Shown: positions 6,391-14,718, numbered from the stretch's first letter. The stretch: DNA of 33,493 nt from an uncultured Chitinophagaceae bacterium (GCA_934502905.1 CAKSVK010000017.1:1-33493), one strand, 5' to 3'. The notes: generated by a model not told the origin, from the sequence alone. Translations and numbers: made by a program.

Positions 6391-8793
6391 ATGTTTAAAA
6401 AGCTGCTGTTTTTTATCTTTTGGTTTTCCACTCCTCTTTTTCTTCTTGCCCAGTCATCACGGGTGAAGGGTACTGTGATCGGTTCTGACGGCGCACCGGT
6501 GGAAGGTGTGTCTGTTCAGGTTGAAAACAGATCAATCGCTACCCTCACGGACGCTGCCGGTGACTACGAGCTGAATAATATTCCATCCGGCACCTGGAAA
6601 ATTGTTGTTTCTGCCGTGGGCAGCCGCATACAGAAAAGACAGTTTACCATTGTGGCCAATGAAACACTGAATATGAATTTTGAACTGGAAGCTACTTCTA
6701 CAGAACTGGAGGAAGTGCTGGTCAACGGGCGTAAGAACACAGAACACGCTTCTGTCAGCTTACGGTTGAAAACACCGCTGCTGGAGGTTCCGCAAAACAT
6801 ACAGGTAATAGATGACAATGACCTGAAAGCACAGCAGATCATCAGTATGAGTGATGGCGTAGTAAGAAATGTGAGCGGTGCCGTGCGGCTGGAACACTGG
6901 GGCGATATGTATACGAATATTGTAGCCAGGGGTTCTCAATTGCAGGCATTCAGGAATGGCTTTAATGTGGTGGCTTCTTACTGGGGACCGCTTACGGAAG
7001 ATATGAGCTTTGTGGACCGTATAGAATTTGTAAAAGGTCCGGCAGGGTTTATGTTGTCCAACGGCGACCCCAGCGGCTTATATAATGTTGTTACCAAAAA
7101 ACCTACCGGCACTAATAAAGGCGAAGTAAACTTTACACTCGGCAGCTTTAACCTTTACAGGACCAGCCTGGATCTTGACGGTTCATTGAGCAAGGATAAA
7201 AAAGTTTTGTACAGGTTGAATATTGCTGCACAGGCAAAGGGCTCGCACCGGGATTACGAGTATAACAACCGTTATGTGATCGCACCGGTAGTATCGTATC
7301 AGGTAGACGACAATACCAGGCTTACTTTTGAATACAACGGCCAGTTTGCCAATATGACGGAAGTGGGTTCTTATTATATATTTTCTCCTACGGGATATGC
7401 TACCTACCCAAGGAATTTGACTTTTACCAACCCGGGACTTCCGGCTACAAAAATAAACGACCATAGCGGTTACGTGATCTTTGAACATTCGTTTGACAAG
7501 AACTGGAAGTTTACCGCGCAGGGCTCTTATTTCAAATACCTGCAGCAGGGGATGAGCTCCTGGCCCTCTATGGTGGACCCTGACGATGGAAAGATCCTCC
7601 GGAATTTTGGCATATGGGATGCAAAGAGCACGATGGTGCTCGGTCAGGCTTTTTTAAACGGTGAGTTTTATACTTCTGGTATACGGCACCGGTTACTGGC
7701 AGGGATAGACGCTGCCAATAAAACCTACTATGCGGATTGGGGACAGTCTCATGATGTAGATACGCCCGACGAGCTTTTTGATCCTGCTGCACCGGGTTAT
7801 GGCATTCCTGCAAATGGTTACCCCGTGTTTGACAGGAGTACACCTATAGAAGAAAGGGCTGCATTGGGCTGGGGAGTGATGAAACAGCGGTATGCGAGCC
7901 TGTATGTCCAGGACGAGCTGGCTTTCTTTAAAGATCGTCTCCGACTCACCCTGGCCGGAAGGTATACAGATGTGAAGCAGGTATATGGGGTAGATGAGCC
8001 ATATGAGGCCGCCAAACATTTCACACCCAGGGTTGGGCTGAGCGGTTCTATAGATGCAAACACCTCCCTGTATGGTTTGTACGACCAGGCGTTTATTCCG
8101 CAAACGGGCGTATTGACCAGTGGGGGAAAAGTGCAGCCGGTCACCGGGAATAACCTGGAGTTGGGTATAAAAAGAAACTGGTTCAAAAACAAGTGGAGTA
8201 CTACATTGTCAGTATACAGAATCATCAAAAGAAATGAGCTGACTGCTGATCCTGCCTCTAATCCGAATGCACCTACCAGCATTGTGCTGGGAGAAAAAAC
8301 AGCGAAAGGAATAGAGCTGGATGTTCGCGGAACCGTATTGCCGGGTTTTACCGTAACGGCCAATTATGCTTACACAGATGCAAGGGTCACCAAGGTAACG
8401 GAAGGGGTAACAGCGTATAAGGATGACCAGATCGTACCGGGGTTTGCAAAGCATACGGCAAACGCCTGGGTGGCATACGAACTGCAGAAAACCACCCTGA
8501 AAGGTGTAGGTATTTCTGGTGGCTTTACCTTGCTGTCAGACAGGTACACCGCCTGGAGCCTGGATGGCTTGCAGCCCGAAGATTATTTCAAATTGGATGG
8601 CGGTATATTCTACACGAAAAACAAATACAGGATTACGTTAAATGTATTTAATATCCTGGATGCCTACTTGTACAACGGCTCCTATTATGAAATGCCGTCC
8701 ATCGCCGGCGACTGGGATTCGGTGAAACCGGGCTATTACTACCAGACGGAACCACCAAGAAACATCCGGTTGAGCGTCAGCTACCGGTTTTAA
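6391..8793 (+). CDS. TonB-dependent siderophore-type outer-membrane receptor
   Basis: Outer-membrane beta-barrel receptor for TonB/ExbBD-energised uptake, most like ferric-siderophore receptors (FhuA/FpvA type). The ATG at 6391 is chosen because a signal peptide begins there (MFKKLLFFIFWFSTPLFLLAQ, cleavage after LAQ); the upstream TTG at 6343 would bury it. A carboxypeptidase-regulatory-like domain follows (about residues 25-100: VKGTVIGSDGAPVEGVSVQV, TDAAGDYEL). The plug domain comes next (about 120-250: VPQNIQVIDDNDLKAQQI, RIEFVKGPAGFMLSNGDPSG, NVVTKKPTG). The barrel has many aromatic-rich strands and ends in LSVSYRF, the usual terminal-Phe assembly signal. About 800 aa is normal for the class. 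No siderophore biosynthesis or SusD-like gene is adjacent, so the ligand is unknown. Confidence 0.95.
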   Translation: MFKKLLFFIFWFSTPLFLLAQSSRVKGTVIGSDGAPVEGVSVQVENRSIATLTDAAGDYELNNIPSGTWKIVVSAVGSRIQKRQFTIVANETLNMNFELEATSTELEEVLVNGRKNTEHASVSLRLKTPLLEVPQNIQVIDDNDLKAQQIISMSDGVVRNVSGAVRLEHWGDMYTNIVARGSQLQAFRNGFNVVASYWGPLTEDMSFVDRIEFVKGPAGFMLSNGDPSGLYNVVTKKPTGTNKGEVNFTLGSFNLYRTSLDLDGSLSKDKKVLYRLNIAAQAKGSHRDYEYNNRYVIAPVVSYQVDDNTRLTFEYNGQFANMTEVGSYYIFSPTGYATYPRNLTFTNPGLPATKINDHSGYVIFEHSFDKNWKFTAQGSYFKYLQQGMSSWPSMVDPDDGKILRNFGIWDAKSTMVLGQAFLNGEFYTSGIRHRLLAGIDAANKTYYADWGQSHDVDTPDELFDPAAPGYGIPANGYPVFDRSTPIEERAALGWGVMKQRYASLYVQDELAFFKDRLRLTLAGRYTDVKQVYGVDEPYEAAKHFTPRVGLSGSIDANTSLYGLYDQAFIPQTGVLTSGGKVQPVTGNNLELGIKRNWFKNKWSTTLSVYRIIKRNELTADPASNPNAPTSIVLGEKTAKGIELDVRGTVLPGFTVTANYAYTDARVTKVTEGVTAYKDDQIVPGFAKHTANAWVAYELQKTTLKGVGISGGFTLLSDRYTAWSLDGLQPEDYFKLDGGIFYTKNKYRITLNVFNILDAYLYNGSYYEMPSIAGDWDSVKPGYYYQTEPPRNIRLSVSYRF

Positions 8794-8813
8794 TTTCGTT
8801 TTTATTGGTCTAT

Positions 8814-8844
8814 GGCAGGGTACAAATAGTGCCCTGCCTTTTTT
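8814..8844 (+). terminator. Intrinsic terminator after the TonB-dependent receptor
   Basis: GGCAGGG (8814-8820) pairs perfectly with CCCTGCC (8832-8838) across an 11-nt loop and is followed by a T run, 21 nt past the stop codon. Confidence 0.85.
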
Positions 8845-9049
8845 GTTTTCCGTATGCGCCTGTATGTGGACAAACGGCCATAATATTATCAGATTGACAC
8901 AAACCACCCTCTTATTTGTCCGGAATAGCCCTGTCCGGCACTTAATTGTTGGTTATTTTTGAAAAGCGACAGGATTGTTGAATACCCGGGGAAAAGAAAA
9001 GGTCCCGGTTGTGTTCAAATAATTACATTACATTAAAACACAGGCGATA

Positions 9050-9598
9050 ATGGGAAAACTGATCATGTGGAATGTCATCACACTGGATGGTTATTTTGAA
9101 GGAGAAAAAAGCTGGGATCTTTCTTTTCATGAGACCGTATGGGGCGCTGAACTGGAACGTTTCAGCCTGGAACAGTTAGATGCTGCTGATTGCCTGGTAT
9201 TTGGCCGCGTTACTTATGAAGGTATGGCTGCTTATTGGAAAGCAGCCAGGGATAAGATCGCCGGTTTTATGAACCAAATTCCCAAATTGGTATGTTCTAA
9301 AACGTTGAACACTACAGACTGGAATAACTCGATCCTGCTGAAAGGGAATATAGCGGAGGAAATCGCCCAACGGAAAACAAACAACAATAAGGATATATAT
9401 GTATTCGGAAGCGCCAATCTGTCTGAAACGCTTATCAAAGAAAATCTCTTTGACGAATACAGGATCTGCATGGCGCCCGTTATCGCAGGCAAAGGAAGGC
9501 ACCTGTTTCCCAAAGGATTGCCGGAACAAAAGCTTTCATTGATCTCTTCACAGCAGCTTACAACAGGCGGTGTGATCTTAAGGTATCATTCTTTATAG
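9050..9598 (+). CDS. Dihydrofolate reductase-like (RibD C-terminal domain) protein
   Basis: A 182-aa member of the DHFR-fold family related to the RibD C-terminal domain (YwjB/YyaP group), predicted to be a cytoplasmic NAD(P)H-dependent reductase. Visible signs are the N-terminal strand KLIMWNVITLDGYFEG, the segment DCLVFGRVTYEGMAAYW (family LxxGRxTYE), KLVCSKTL, the nucleotide-binding-like DIYVFGSANLSETLI, and DEYRICMAPVIAGKGRHLF near the end. It is of normal length. Proteins of this group are common in Bacteroidota and their substrate is generally unknown. It is single, with no partner gene downstream before a ~280-bp intergenic region. Confidence 0.9.
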   Translation: MGKLIMWNVITLDGYFEGEKSWDLSFHETVWGAELERFSLEQLDAADCLVFGRVTYEGMAAYWKAARDKIAGFMNQIPKLVCSKTLNTTDWNNSILLKGNIAEEIAQRKTNNNKDIYVFGSANLSETLIKENLFDEYRICMAPVIAGKGRHLFPKGLPEQKLSLISSQQLTTGGVILRYHSL

Positions 9599-9665
9599 TG
9601 CCTTTCCTTGTTACCTGAAAGGGTCAACACGGCAGAATAAATACTGACCTCAGGTTTTACTGCCG

Positions 9666-9694
9666 CCTGCCTGAACTGCCGAGCAGCAGGCAGG
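9666..9694. repeat. Inverted repeat CCTGCCTG / CAGGCAGG
   Basis: Perfect 8-bp arms at 9666-9673 and 9687-9694 around a 13-nt spacer. There is no T run on either side, so it is not a standard terminator. It lies immediately upstream of repeat copy R2 and may be part of the same small element. Confidence 0.55.
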
Positions 9695-9702
9695 GGGACC
9701 AT

Positions 9703-9795
9703 CCGCCTACGGAAATTTGAACTTTATTGCTGCATTTGTTTATCCATGATTTTACTGCAAGGGAGAATAGTTCTCACCGCAGGTAAATACCCCCG
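9703..9795 (+). repeat. Dispersed repeat copy R2 (fullest copy)
   Basis: The most complete of three related segments. Its 5' block (9703-9725) matches 6329-6351. Its central and 3' blocks (9724-9795) match the minus strand of 6178-6248, and its 3' block also matches 6353-6369. GAGAA and TTCTC form a small hairpin around TAG. It ends about 85 nt before the first gene of the ECF42-type module. Confidence 0.7.
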
Positions 9796-9826
9796 CCACG
9801 TATCCCGACAAAAAAATTGCGACTTT

Positions 9827-9853
9827 TGTCCCTGTTCTGAAAGCTCAGTCGTC
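9827..9853 (+). promoter_or_regulatory. Possible ECF42-type promoter upstream of the YCII-like gene
   Basis: TGTCCC (9827-9832) and CGTC (9850-9853) are separated by 17 nt. As I recall it, ECF42 targets have a -35 near TGTCGA and a -10 near CGTC, so the -10 fits fully and the -35 at four of six positions. The site is 27 nt from the ATG at 9881. No good TTTG/TAnnTTTG pair is present here. Weak but consistent with autoregulation by the linked sigma factor. Confidence 0.3.
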
Positions 9854-9880
9854 ATTGGGAGGAACAATAAAACTTAAAGA

Positions 9881-10222
9881 ATGAAAGAATTTGCGTTAAT
9901 CTTCAGACTAAAGGACATCGCCGACTTTAAACCGACTCCTGAACAAATGCAGGAGCGAATGAATTGGTTGGCAGGGATTGCCTCACAAAACAAATTAGCG
10001 GATAAAGGCAACACGCTTTTACCGTTTGCAGAAAATGCAAAAACCGTAAAGCCTAACAACGTGGTAACGGACGGTGCTTACACCGAAATCAAAGAATTTA
10101 TCAGCGGTTACATTGTCGTAAGAACGGAAACCATCGATGAAGCAGTAGAAATTGCAAAAGCAAATCCTGTTTTTGAAATGGGCGGGAGCATTGAAGTACG
10201 TGAAATTTTAAAACGTGATTAA
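9881..10222 (+). CDS. YCII/DGPF-domain-like protein
   Basis: A 113-aa cytoplasmic protein with the ferredoxin-like dimeric barrel expected of the YCII-related family. Visible elements are the strand MKEFALIFRL, the helix TPEQMQERMNWLAGIASQNK, a substitute for the usual 'GG.L....' turn at LADKGNTLLPF, the block EFISGYIVVRTETIDEAVEIAKANPVF, and the final strand SIEVREIL. DGPF/YCII proteins are the hallmark neighbours of ECF42 sigma factors, and such a sigma factor lies three genes downstream. The function of these small proteins is unknown. The gene is AT-rich compared with the neighbouring ilvE or receptor genes, as is the whole block to 12263. Confidence 0.85.
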   Translation: MKEFALIFRLKDIADFKPTPEQMQERMNWLAGIASQNKLADKGNTLLPFAENAKTVKPNNVVTDGAYTEIKEFISGYIVVRTETIDEAVEIAKANPVFEMGGSIEVREILKRD

Positions 10223-10305
10223 CACTTAACAAAAGAAATGACAGATTTTAATTTTTAGGAACAAACAGTTCTTATGCTCAAAATTCAAATCAAACAACTG
10301 AAAAA

Positions 10306-10611
10306 ATGATTGTAGTTAAAGTAACATATACTGTAAATGATAAGTATACAGATATGAATAAAGAAATGATACAAAAGTTTCTGACAGATTTTGAAAAGTT
10401 AGACAACACACAATTTTTGTATTCCATTTTTCAATCCGAAGATCATAAAACCTTTACCCATATTTCACAATATGCGAACAAAGACATACAACAGGTATTG
10501 CTGAATACACAGAGTTTTCTTTATTTTCAGGAACAGCGGGATAAAAATCTTGCTTCCGGACCAAGGATTGAAGCTTTAAATTTCATCGGAAGTTCAAAAG
10601 AAATATTATAA
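10306..10611 (+). CDS. Small hypothetical protein, ABM-like dimeric barrel
   Basis: A 101-aa protein of unknown function. The pattern of a strand (MIVVKVTYTV), a helix (NKEMIQKFLTDFEKL), strands (TQFLYSIFQSEDHKTFTHISQYA), and a helix (KDIQQVLLNTQSFLYFQEQRDKN) is that of an antibiotic-biosynthesis-monooxygenase/NIPSNAP-type dimeric alpha-beta barrel. This is inferred from secondary-structure pattern and is not a firm family match. It lies 83 nt after the YCII-like gene and 35 nt before the VOC gene, in the same AT-rich set, so it is probably co-transcribed with the ECF42 module. Confidence 0.75.
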   Translation: MIVVKVTYTVNDKYTDMNKEMIQKFLTDFEKLDNTQFLYSIFQSEDHKTFTHISQYANKDIQQVLLNTQSFLYFQEQRDKNLASGPRIEALNFIGSSKEIL

Positions 10612-10646
10612 GATTTGCAAATAACACAAGAGACGATAAAATAACG

Positions 10647-11018
10647 ATGGTAACAAAGCTCGAAACAATAATCGCAGTAAAAAGTGTCCCTAAAAGTTCT
10701 GAATTCTATCAGAAATTATTAGGTTGCAAAAGCGGACATGGTGGCGAAATTTTCGAAATACTGACAAGTGGAAATAATGTTGTTCTTTGTTTACACAAAT
10801 GGGGTGAGCACGAACACCCGACAAAGGTAAAGCCTACAAGTGACAATGGTAATGGAATAATTCTTTTCTTTCGGGTGGATGACGTGAATGAAATATTTGA
10901 AAATGCAAAAACACTACAAGCAGGTATTGAAAAGGAAATCCATTACAATGAAAATTCACTTAAAAATCAGTTTACCTTAAGAGATTTAGACGGTTATTAT
11001 TTAATCATATCCGGATAA
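10647..11018 (+). CDS. VOC-family (glyoxalase/bleomycin resistance-like) protein
   Basis: A 123-aa vicinal-oxygen-chelate protein with two beta-alpha-beta-beta-beta modules. The N-terminal module has IIAVKSVPKSSEFYQKLLGCKSG and a strand NNVVLCLHKW. The C-terminal module has GIILFFRVDDVNEIFENAKTL and ends in FTLRDLDGYYLIIS, the usual family ending (RDPDGxxxxl). Members may bind metals and either catalyse or sequester small molecules; substrate is not predictable. VOC and YCII proteins are commonly linked to ECF sigma genes, and only 3 nt separate this stop from the ATG of the ECF42-type gene, so the two are almost certainly co-translated. Confidence 0.88.
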   Translation: MVTKLETIIAVKSVPKSSEFYQKLLGCKSGHGGEIFEILTSGNNVVLCLHKWGEHEHPTKVKPTSDNGNGIILFFRVDDVNEIFENAKTLQAGIEKEIHYNENSLKNQFTLRDLDGYYLIISG

Positions 11019-11021
11019 AGG

Positions 11022-12263
11022 ATGTACCGGGGCAAAGAACTTTTACCACATTTATTCCGACAGGAATATGCTAAAATGACGGCTGTTTTATGCCGTCAAT
11101 TTGGTTTGAATCATATTGAAATTGCCGAAGATATTGCAAGTGATACTTTTTTAAAAGCGTCCGAACATTGGGCAATCAACGGAATACCTGAACACCCGAC
11201 AGCCTGGCTCTATACGGTTGCGAAAAACAAAACCAAAGATTACTTTAAAAACTTATCGGTTTTTGAAACAAAAATCAAAAATCAGCAAACAATTAATGTT
11301 CAAAACGAATACGATTTTGAATTTGACAACCAGCTGATTTCCGACAGCCAATTGGCAATGATTTTTGCGGTTTGTAATCCCGTAAACTCAGACGAAAGCC
11401 AAATCTGTCTGGCACTTCAAATTCTTTGTGGTTTTAGTGTGGAAGAAATTGCCAATGCGTTTTTAACTAAATCCGAAACTATTAAAAAACGACTGCAAAG
11501 AGCAAGAGCCAATCTTCGTAATGATAATTTTCAAATTCAATCATTAAACGAAGCCGAAATCAAGTTGAGATTGGACACGGTTTTAAAGACTTTGTATCTA
11601 CTGTTTAACGAGGGTTATTTTTCTAAAACAGATGATAGGCAAATCAGAAGAGAACTTTGTTCCGAAGCAACAAGGCTGACTTTGTTATTAACTGAAAATC
11701 TATTGACAAATACCTCTCAAGCCAATGCTTTACTGGCTTTGATGTGTTATCAAAGTTCACGATTGGATGCAAGAACAAATGACAAAGGCGAAGCTGTTTT
11801 GTTTGATGAGCAGGATAAAAGTTTGTGGGATAAATCACTTATCGAAAGAGGAAATTATTATCTGGTAAATGCTACAAATGGAAATGAAATCTCAAAATAT
11901 CATCTGGAAGCAGGCATCGCATATTGGCATACAGCACCAACGGAGCCCAATAAATGGCAACACATTTTACATCTTTACAATCAGCTTATTCTTATTGAGT
12001 ATTCACCAATCACAGCATTGAACAGAACATTTGCTTTTGCCAAAGTTTACGGGCACGACAAAGCAATTTCTGAAGCAGAAAAGCTAAAGCTGACAGACAG
12101 CAATTACTACCACGAATTGTTGGGATATCTGTATGCAGACACAGATTTTGACAAAGCAATCTGCCATTATGAACAAGCTATCGGGCTGACAAAATCCAGC
12201 ACCGGAAAACAAACCCTGGCAAAAGAAATTGAACGGCTGACCGGGAAGAAAAACAGCCATTAA
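11022..12263 (+). CDS. ECF42-type RNA polymerase sigma factor with C-terminal extension
   Basis: At 413 aa this is about twice the length of a plain ECF sigma factor. Region 2 is visible near residues 10-75 (FRQEYAKMTAVLCRQFG, IAEDIASDTFLKASEHW, HPTAWLYTVAKNKTKDYFK). Region 4 is near 125-170 (QICLALQILCGFSVEEIANAFLTKSETIKKRLQRARANLR). The C-terminal half is the helical, TPR-like extension that defines ECF42: LYLLFNEGYFS, LLALMCYQSSRLDAR, DEQDKSLWDKSLIERG, and a late repeat-like YHELLGYLYADTDFDKAICHYEQAI. ECF42 factors lack classical anti-sigma factors; the extension itself is thought to regulate activity. Genomic linkage to the YCII-like gene fits the group. The inducing signal is unknown. 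Confidence 0.93.
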   Translation: MYRGKELLPHLFRQEYAKMTAVLCRQFGLNHIEIAEDIASDTFLKASEHWAINGIPEHPTAWLYTVAKNKTKDYFKNLSVFETKIKNQQTINVQNEYDFEFDNQLISDSQLAMIFAVCNPVNSDESQICLALQILCGFSVEEIANAFLTKSETIKKRLQRARANLRNDNFQIQSLNEAEIKLRLDTVLKTLYLLFNEGYFSKTDDRQIRRELCSEATRLTLLLTENLLTNTSQANALLALMCYQSSRLDARTNDKGEAVLFDEQDKSLWDKSLIERGNYYLVNATNGNEISKYHLEAGIAYWHTAPTEPNKWQHILHLYNQLILIEYSPITALNRTFAFAKVYGHDKAISEAEKLKLTDSNYYHELLGYLYADTDFDKAICHYEQAIGLTKSSTGKQTLAKEIERLTGKKNSH

Positions 12264-12311
12264 TATCTTATCTTGAAATACCTTTATTTAAGGCTGCTTT
12301 AAACTCAAAAC

Positions 12312-12746
12312 ATGAATGAACAATACCCCGAGCTCAGCGAAAGAATTCAATCAACCATGATTGATACCATTGTAATAGTCCTCGTAATGCTTTTGCTTGC
12401 TAATATATTCGATTGGTTCGGCGATATCCCCGATTGGGTAAGGATTGCGGCATTTGCCGGGCTTTTGCTGTACGAACCGGTGTGTACAACACTTGGTGGC
12501 ACGATAGGTAACCGGATGAAAGGAATAAGGGTAAGAAAAGAATCAGATACAAAAACCAGGATAAGCTTCATACATGCGCTCATCCGGTATGCTGTAAAAA
12601 TCATACTGGGCTGGGTTTCCTTCATAACCATCCATAGTAACCGTAAAAAACAGGCGATCCATGACCAGGCTGCAGGTAGCGTAATGATAAAAACGGGTAA
12701 TGGTAGGGCAACTACTGCTCCTGCCTCCTTCGTTGGGCAGGTCTAA
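12312..12746 (+). CDS. RDD-family membrane protein
   Basis: A small integral membrane protein of 144 aa. The RDD features are STMIDTIVIVLVMLLLANIF (first membrane segment with an early Asp), IAAFAGLLLYEPVCTTLGGTIGNRMKGIRV (second segment and the conserved GGT.GxRxxGIRV turn), and YAVKIILGWVSFITI (third segment), then an 'AIHDQAAGSVMI' tail (family K.....HD...GT.V). The family is membrane-bound with mostly unknown function, some members in ion transport. It follows the ECF42 gene by 48 nt, but its base composition is closer to the rest of the window, so membership in that operon is uncertain. Confidence 0.9.
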   Translation: MNEQYPELSERIQSTMIDTIVIVLVMLLLANIFDWFGDIPDWVRIAAFAGLLLYEPVCTTLGGTIGNRMKGIRVRKESDTKTRISFIHALIRYAVKIILGWVSFITIHSNRKKQAIHDQAAGSVMIKTGNGRATTAPASFVGQV

Positions 12747-12878
12747 TACCCCCATCAATTTTATTTTATGCCCCAATTCTGCCGCATGGTGCGGTATGAT
12801 CAATACTACCGGTATAAATACCGCCCATTTCCCATGCAACCGAAAAAAATCCTACCTTAAGGGCATAAACTTTATATC

Positions 12879-14072
12879 ATGGTGCCGCAGCTACGGAAAA
12901 CATTTAACCAGGATTTTACAGTTGAGCGATATGCGCATTTTCTCCGGGACCTTAACAGCCTGCACCCGGGAGCAATAGAGTTCCGGGTGGCGGAAACGCC
13001 TGTTTTTGCCGGGAAGGAGTTTAAGAAAAAGATACTGGACGCCTGTGAAGCCATTATCGATATTATTGTTGCCCCGGATTTTAATGCAATGACCGAGAGG
13101 GGAATACCCAAAGGTGAATATGTGAAAAATGAAACGGGATGTTGCCAGATGATCGTTTTTGACTTTGGCATATGCATTAATGAAAGCAATGAGCTGGAGC
13201 CCCAGCTGATAGAAATGCAGGGATTTCCATCGTTGTATGGTTTCCAGGCCTATTACCCGGAGGTCGTTAGAAAACATTTTCATATCCCCGAAAACTATAA
13301 CCATTATTTGAACGGATATCAGCAGGAAACTTACCTGGCAATGCTTCGCAGGCTGTTGCTGGGACGTTATCAGCCGGAAAATGTGATCCTGCTTGAAATA
13401 AAGCCGGAGCAGCAAAAGACAAGGATAGACTTTTATTGTACGGTGGATTATACGGGTATTCAGCCGGTATGTATTACGGAGATCTTTGCCGAAGGGAAGA
13501 AGCTGTTCTATAAAAGGAACGGGCAGAAAACACCTGTACACAGGATTTATAACCGGGTGATCTTTGATGACCTGAAGTCGCAAAAAGATCTTGGAAACAT
13601 TATTGATATCACCGGCGACTGGGACGTGGAGTGGTTGCCTCATCCCAACTGGTTTTACCGCATCAGCAAGTTTACGCTGCCTTTTATACAACATCCCTAT
13701 GTACCGGAGACCTTTTTCCTGAGTGAGGTGAAAGAGGTGCCGGCGGATCTTGAAAATTATGTATTGAAGCCACTTTTTTCCTTTGCAGGGCAGGGGGTGA
13801 TCATTGACATCCGGCCGGAAGATATTGGGTCGGTAACCGATCCGGAAAACTGGATCTTACAAAGGAAAGTAAAATATGCGGACATTATACAAACACCGGA
13901 CATACCGGCAAAGGCCGAGATCCGGATGATGTACGTATGGCCGGAGGGCGATGCCCGCCCGCATGCGGCTGTTAACCTGGCACGGCTCAGCAAAGGTAAG
14001 ATGATCGGGGTGCGCTACAATAAGGATAAGGAATGGGTAGGCGGCTCCGTTTGCTTCTTTGAAAATGATTAA
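12879..14072 (+). CDS. Uncharacterised protein, possibly ATP-grasp-like
   Basis: A soluble 397-aa protein I cannot place firmly. Several blocks recall ATP-grasp ligases of the glutathionylspermidine-synthase or circularly permuted type: an acidic IVFDFGICINESNELEPQLIEMQGFPSL (compare the 'E.N..P' segment), and a C-terminal YVLKPLFSFAGQGVIIDI, similar to a lysine-bearing strand and glycine-rich loop that bind ATP phosphates. QRKVKYADI and EIRMMYVWPE follow, then NLARLSKGKMIGVRYNKDKEWVGGS. The downstream HAD phosphatase gene begins 17 nt after the stop, so the two probably share a pathway. If the ATP-grasp idea is right, this would be a carboxylate-amine or similar ligase of unknown substrate. 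Confidence 0.8.
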   Translation: MVPQLRKTFNQDFTVERYAHFLRDLNSLHPGAIEFRVAETPVFAGKEFKKKILDACEAIIDIIVAPDFNAMTERGIPKGEYVKNETGCCQMIVFDFGICINESNELEPQLIEMQGFPSLYGFQAYYPEVVRKHFHIPENYNHYLNGYQQETYLAMLRRLLLGRYQPENVILLEIKPEQQKTRIDFYCTVDYTGIQPVCITEIFAEGKKLFYKRNGQKTPVHRIYNRVIFDDLKSQKDLGNIIDITGDWDVEWLPHPNWFYRISKFTLPFIQHPYVPETFFLSEVKEVPADLENYVLKPLFSFAGQGVIIDIRPEDIGSVTDPENWILQRKVKYADIIQTPDIPAKAEIRMMYVWPEGDARPHAAVNLARLSKGKMIGVRYNKDKEWVGGSVCFFEND

Positions 14073-14089
14073 AGCAAAGCGGAATATAT

Positions 14090-14653
14090 TTGCGGAAAAA
14101 TATCGTGATCGATTTTACAAAGATTGACCAAAGCTGGACACTTTTCCTGGACCGGGATGGTGTTATCAATATAGAAAACGTCGGGGATTATATTACCCGC
14201 TGGGAAGATTTCAGGTTTTATGAAGGTGTGCAGGATGCCCTGAGGCAGTTAGGTGCTTTGTTTGGAAGGATCGTTATTGTTACCAACCAGCGGGGCATAG
14301 CAAAGGGGTTAATGACCGGGCAGGACCTGCAGGATATCCATACTTATATGCTGGGCAAGATAGAAACAGCAGGAGGGCGGATCGACAGGATATATTACTG
14401 CGCAGATGAAGGACCCAACCGGAAACCCTCCCCGGGCATGGCACACCAGGCAAAGGCCGATTTTCCTGAAATTGATTTTGCAAAGTCCGTCATGATCGGG
14501 AACACCATGAGCGATATGCTGTTTGGAAAAAGTGTGGGTATGACCACCATTTTTATCAGCAGCAACCGCCCGGCTCCCACTTTGCCGGACCCGGTTACGG
14601 ATGCCGTATATCCTTCGCTGGCAGTTGCGGTCAGGGCCATTACCGGAAGGTAG
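14090..14653 (+). CDS. HAD-IIIA hydrolase, HisB-N/GmhB-like phosphatase
   Basis: A cytoplasmic phosphatase of the HAD superfamily, subclass IIIA. Motif I is LFLDRDGVIN (nucleophile Asp plus acid/base Asp), motif II is VIVTNQRG, and motif III is the Lys in NRKPSPGM. Motif IV is MIGNTMSDM, where the first acidic residue (usually GD) is Asn. The zinc-binding cysteine cluster of classical GmhB and HisB-N is absent; only one Cys (YYCADE) is in that region. Annotation as heptose-bisphosphate phosphatase would therefore be too specific. No ATG precedes motif I: candidates are TTG at 14090 and GTG at 14105. A TATATTTG lies over the TTG (14085-14092). It follows the ATP-grasp-like gene by 17 nt. Confidence 0.87.
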   Translation: MRKNIVIDFTKIDQSWTLFLDRDGVINIENVGDYITRWEDFRFYEGVQDALRQLGALFGRIVIVTNQRGIAKGLMTGQDLQDIHTYMLGKIETAGGRIDRIYYCADEGPNRKPSPGMAHQAKADFPEIDFAKSVMIGNTMSDMLFGKSVGMTTIFISSNRPAPTLPDPVTDAVYPSLAVAVRAITGR

Positions 14654-14687
14654 TTGTATACAGAGCTGTAGAGGTAAATATTAATTT

Positions 14688-14717
14688 CGTATTGTGAACG
14701 CTGCCTGCAGCAATACG
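14688..14717. terminator. Possible bidirectional terminator between convergent genes
   Basis: CGTATTG (14688-14694) pairs perfectly with CAATACG (14711-14717), with a nested CTGC/GCAG hairpin inside. It lies between the HAD gene on the plus strand and the OmdA-like gene on the minus strand. T runs on either side are weak. Confidence 0.4.
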
Positions 14718-14718
14718 T

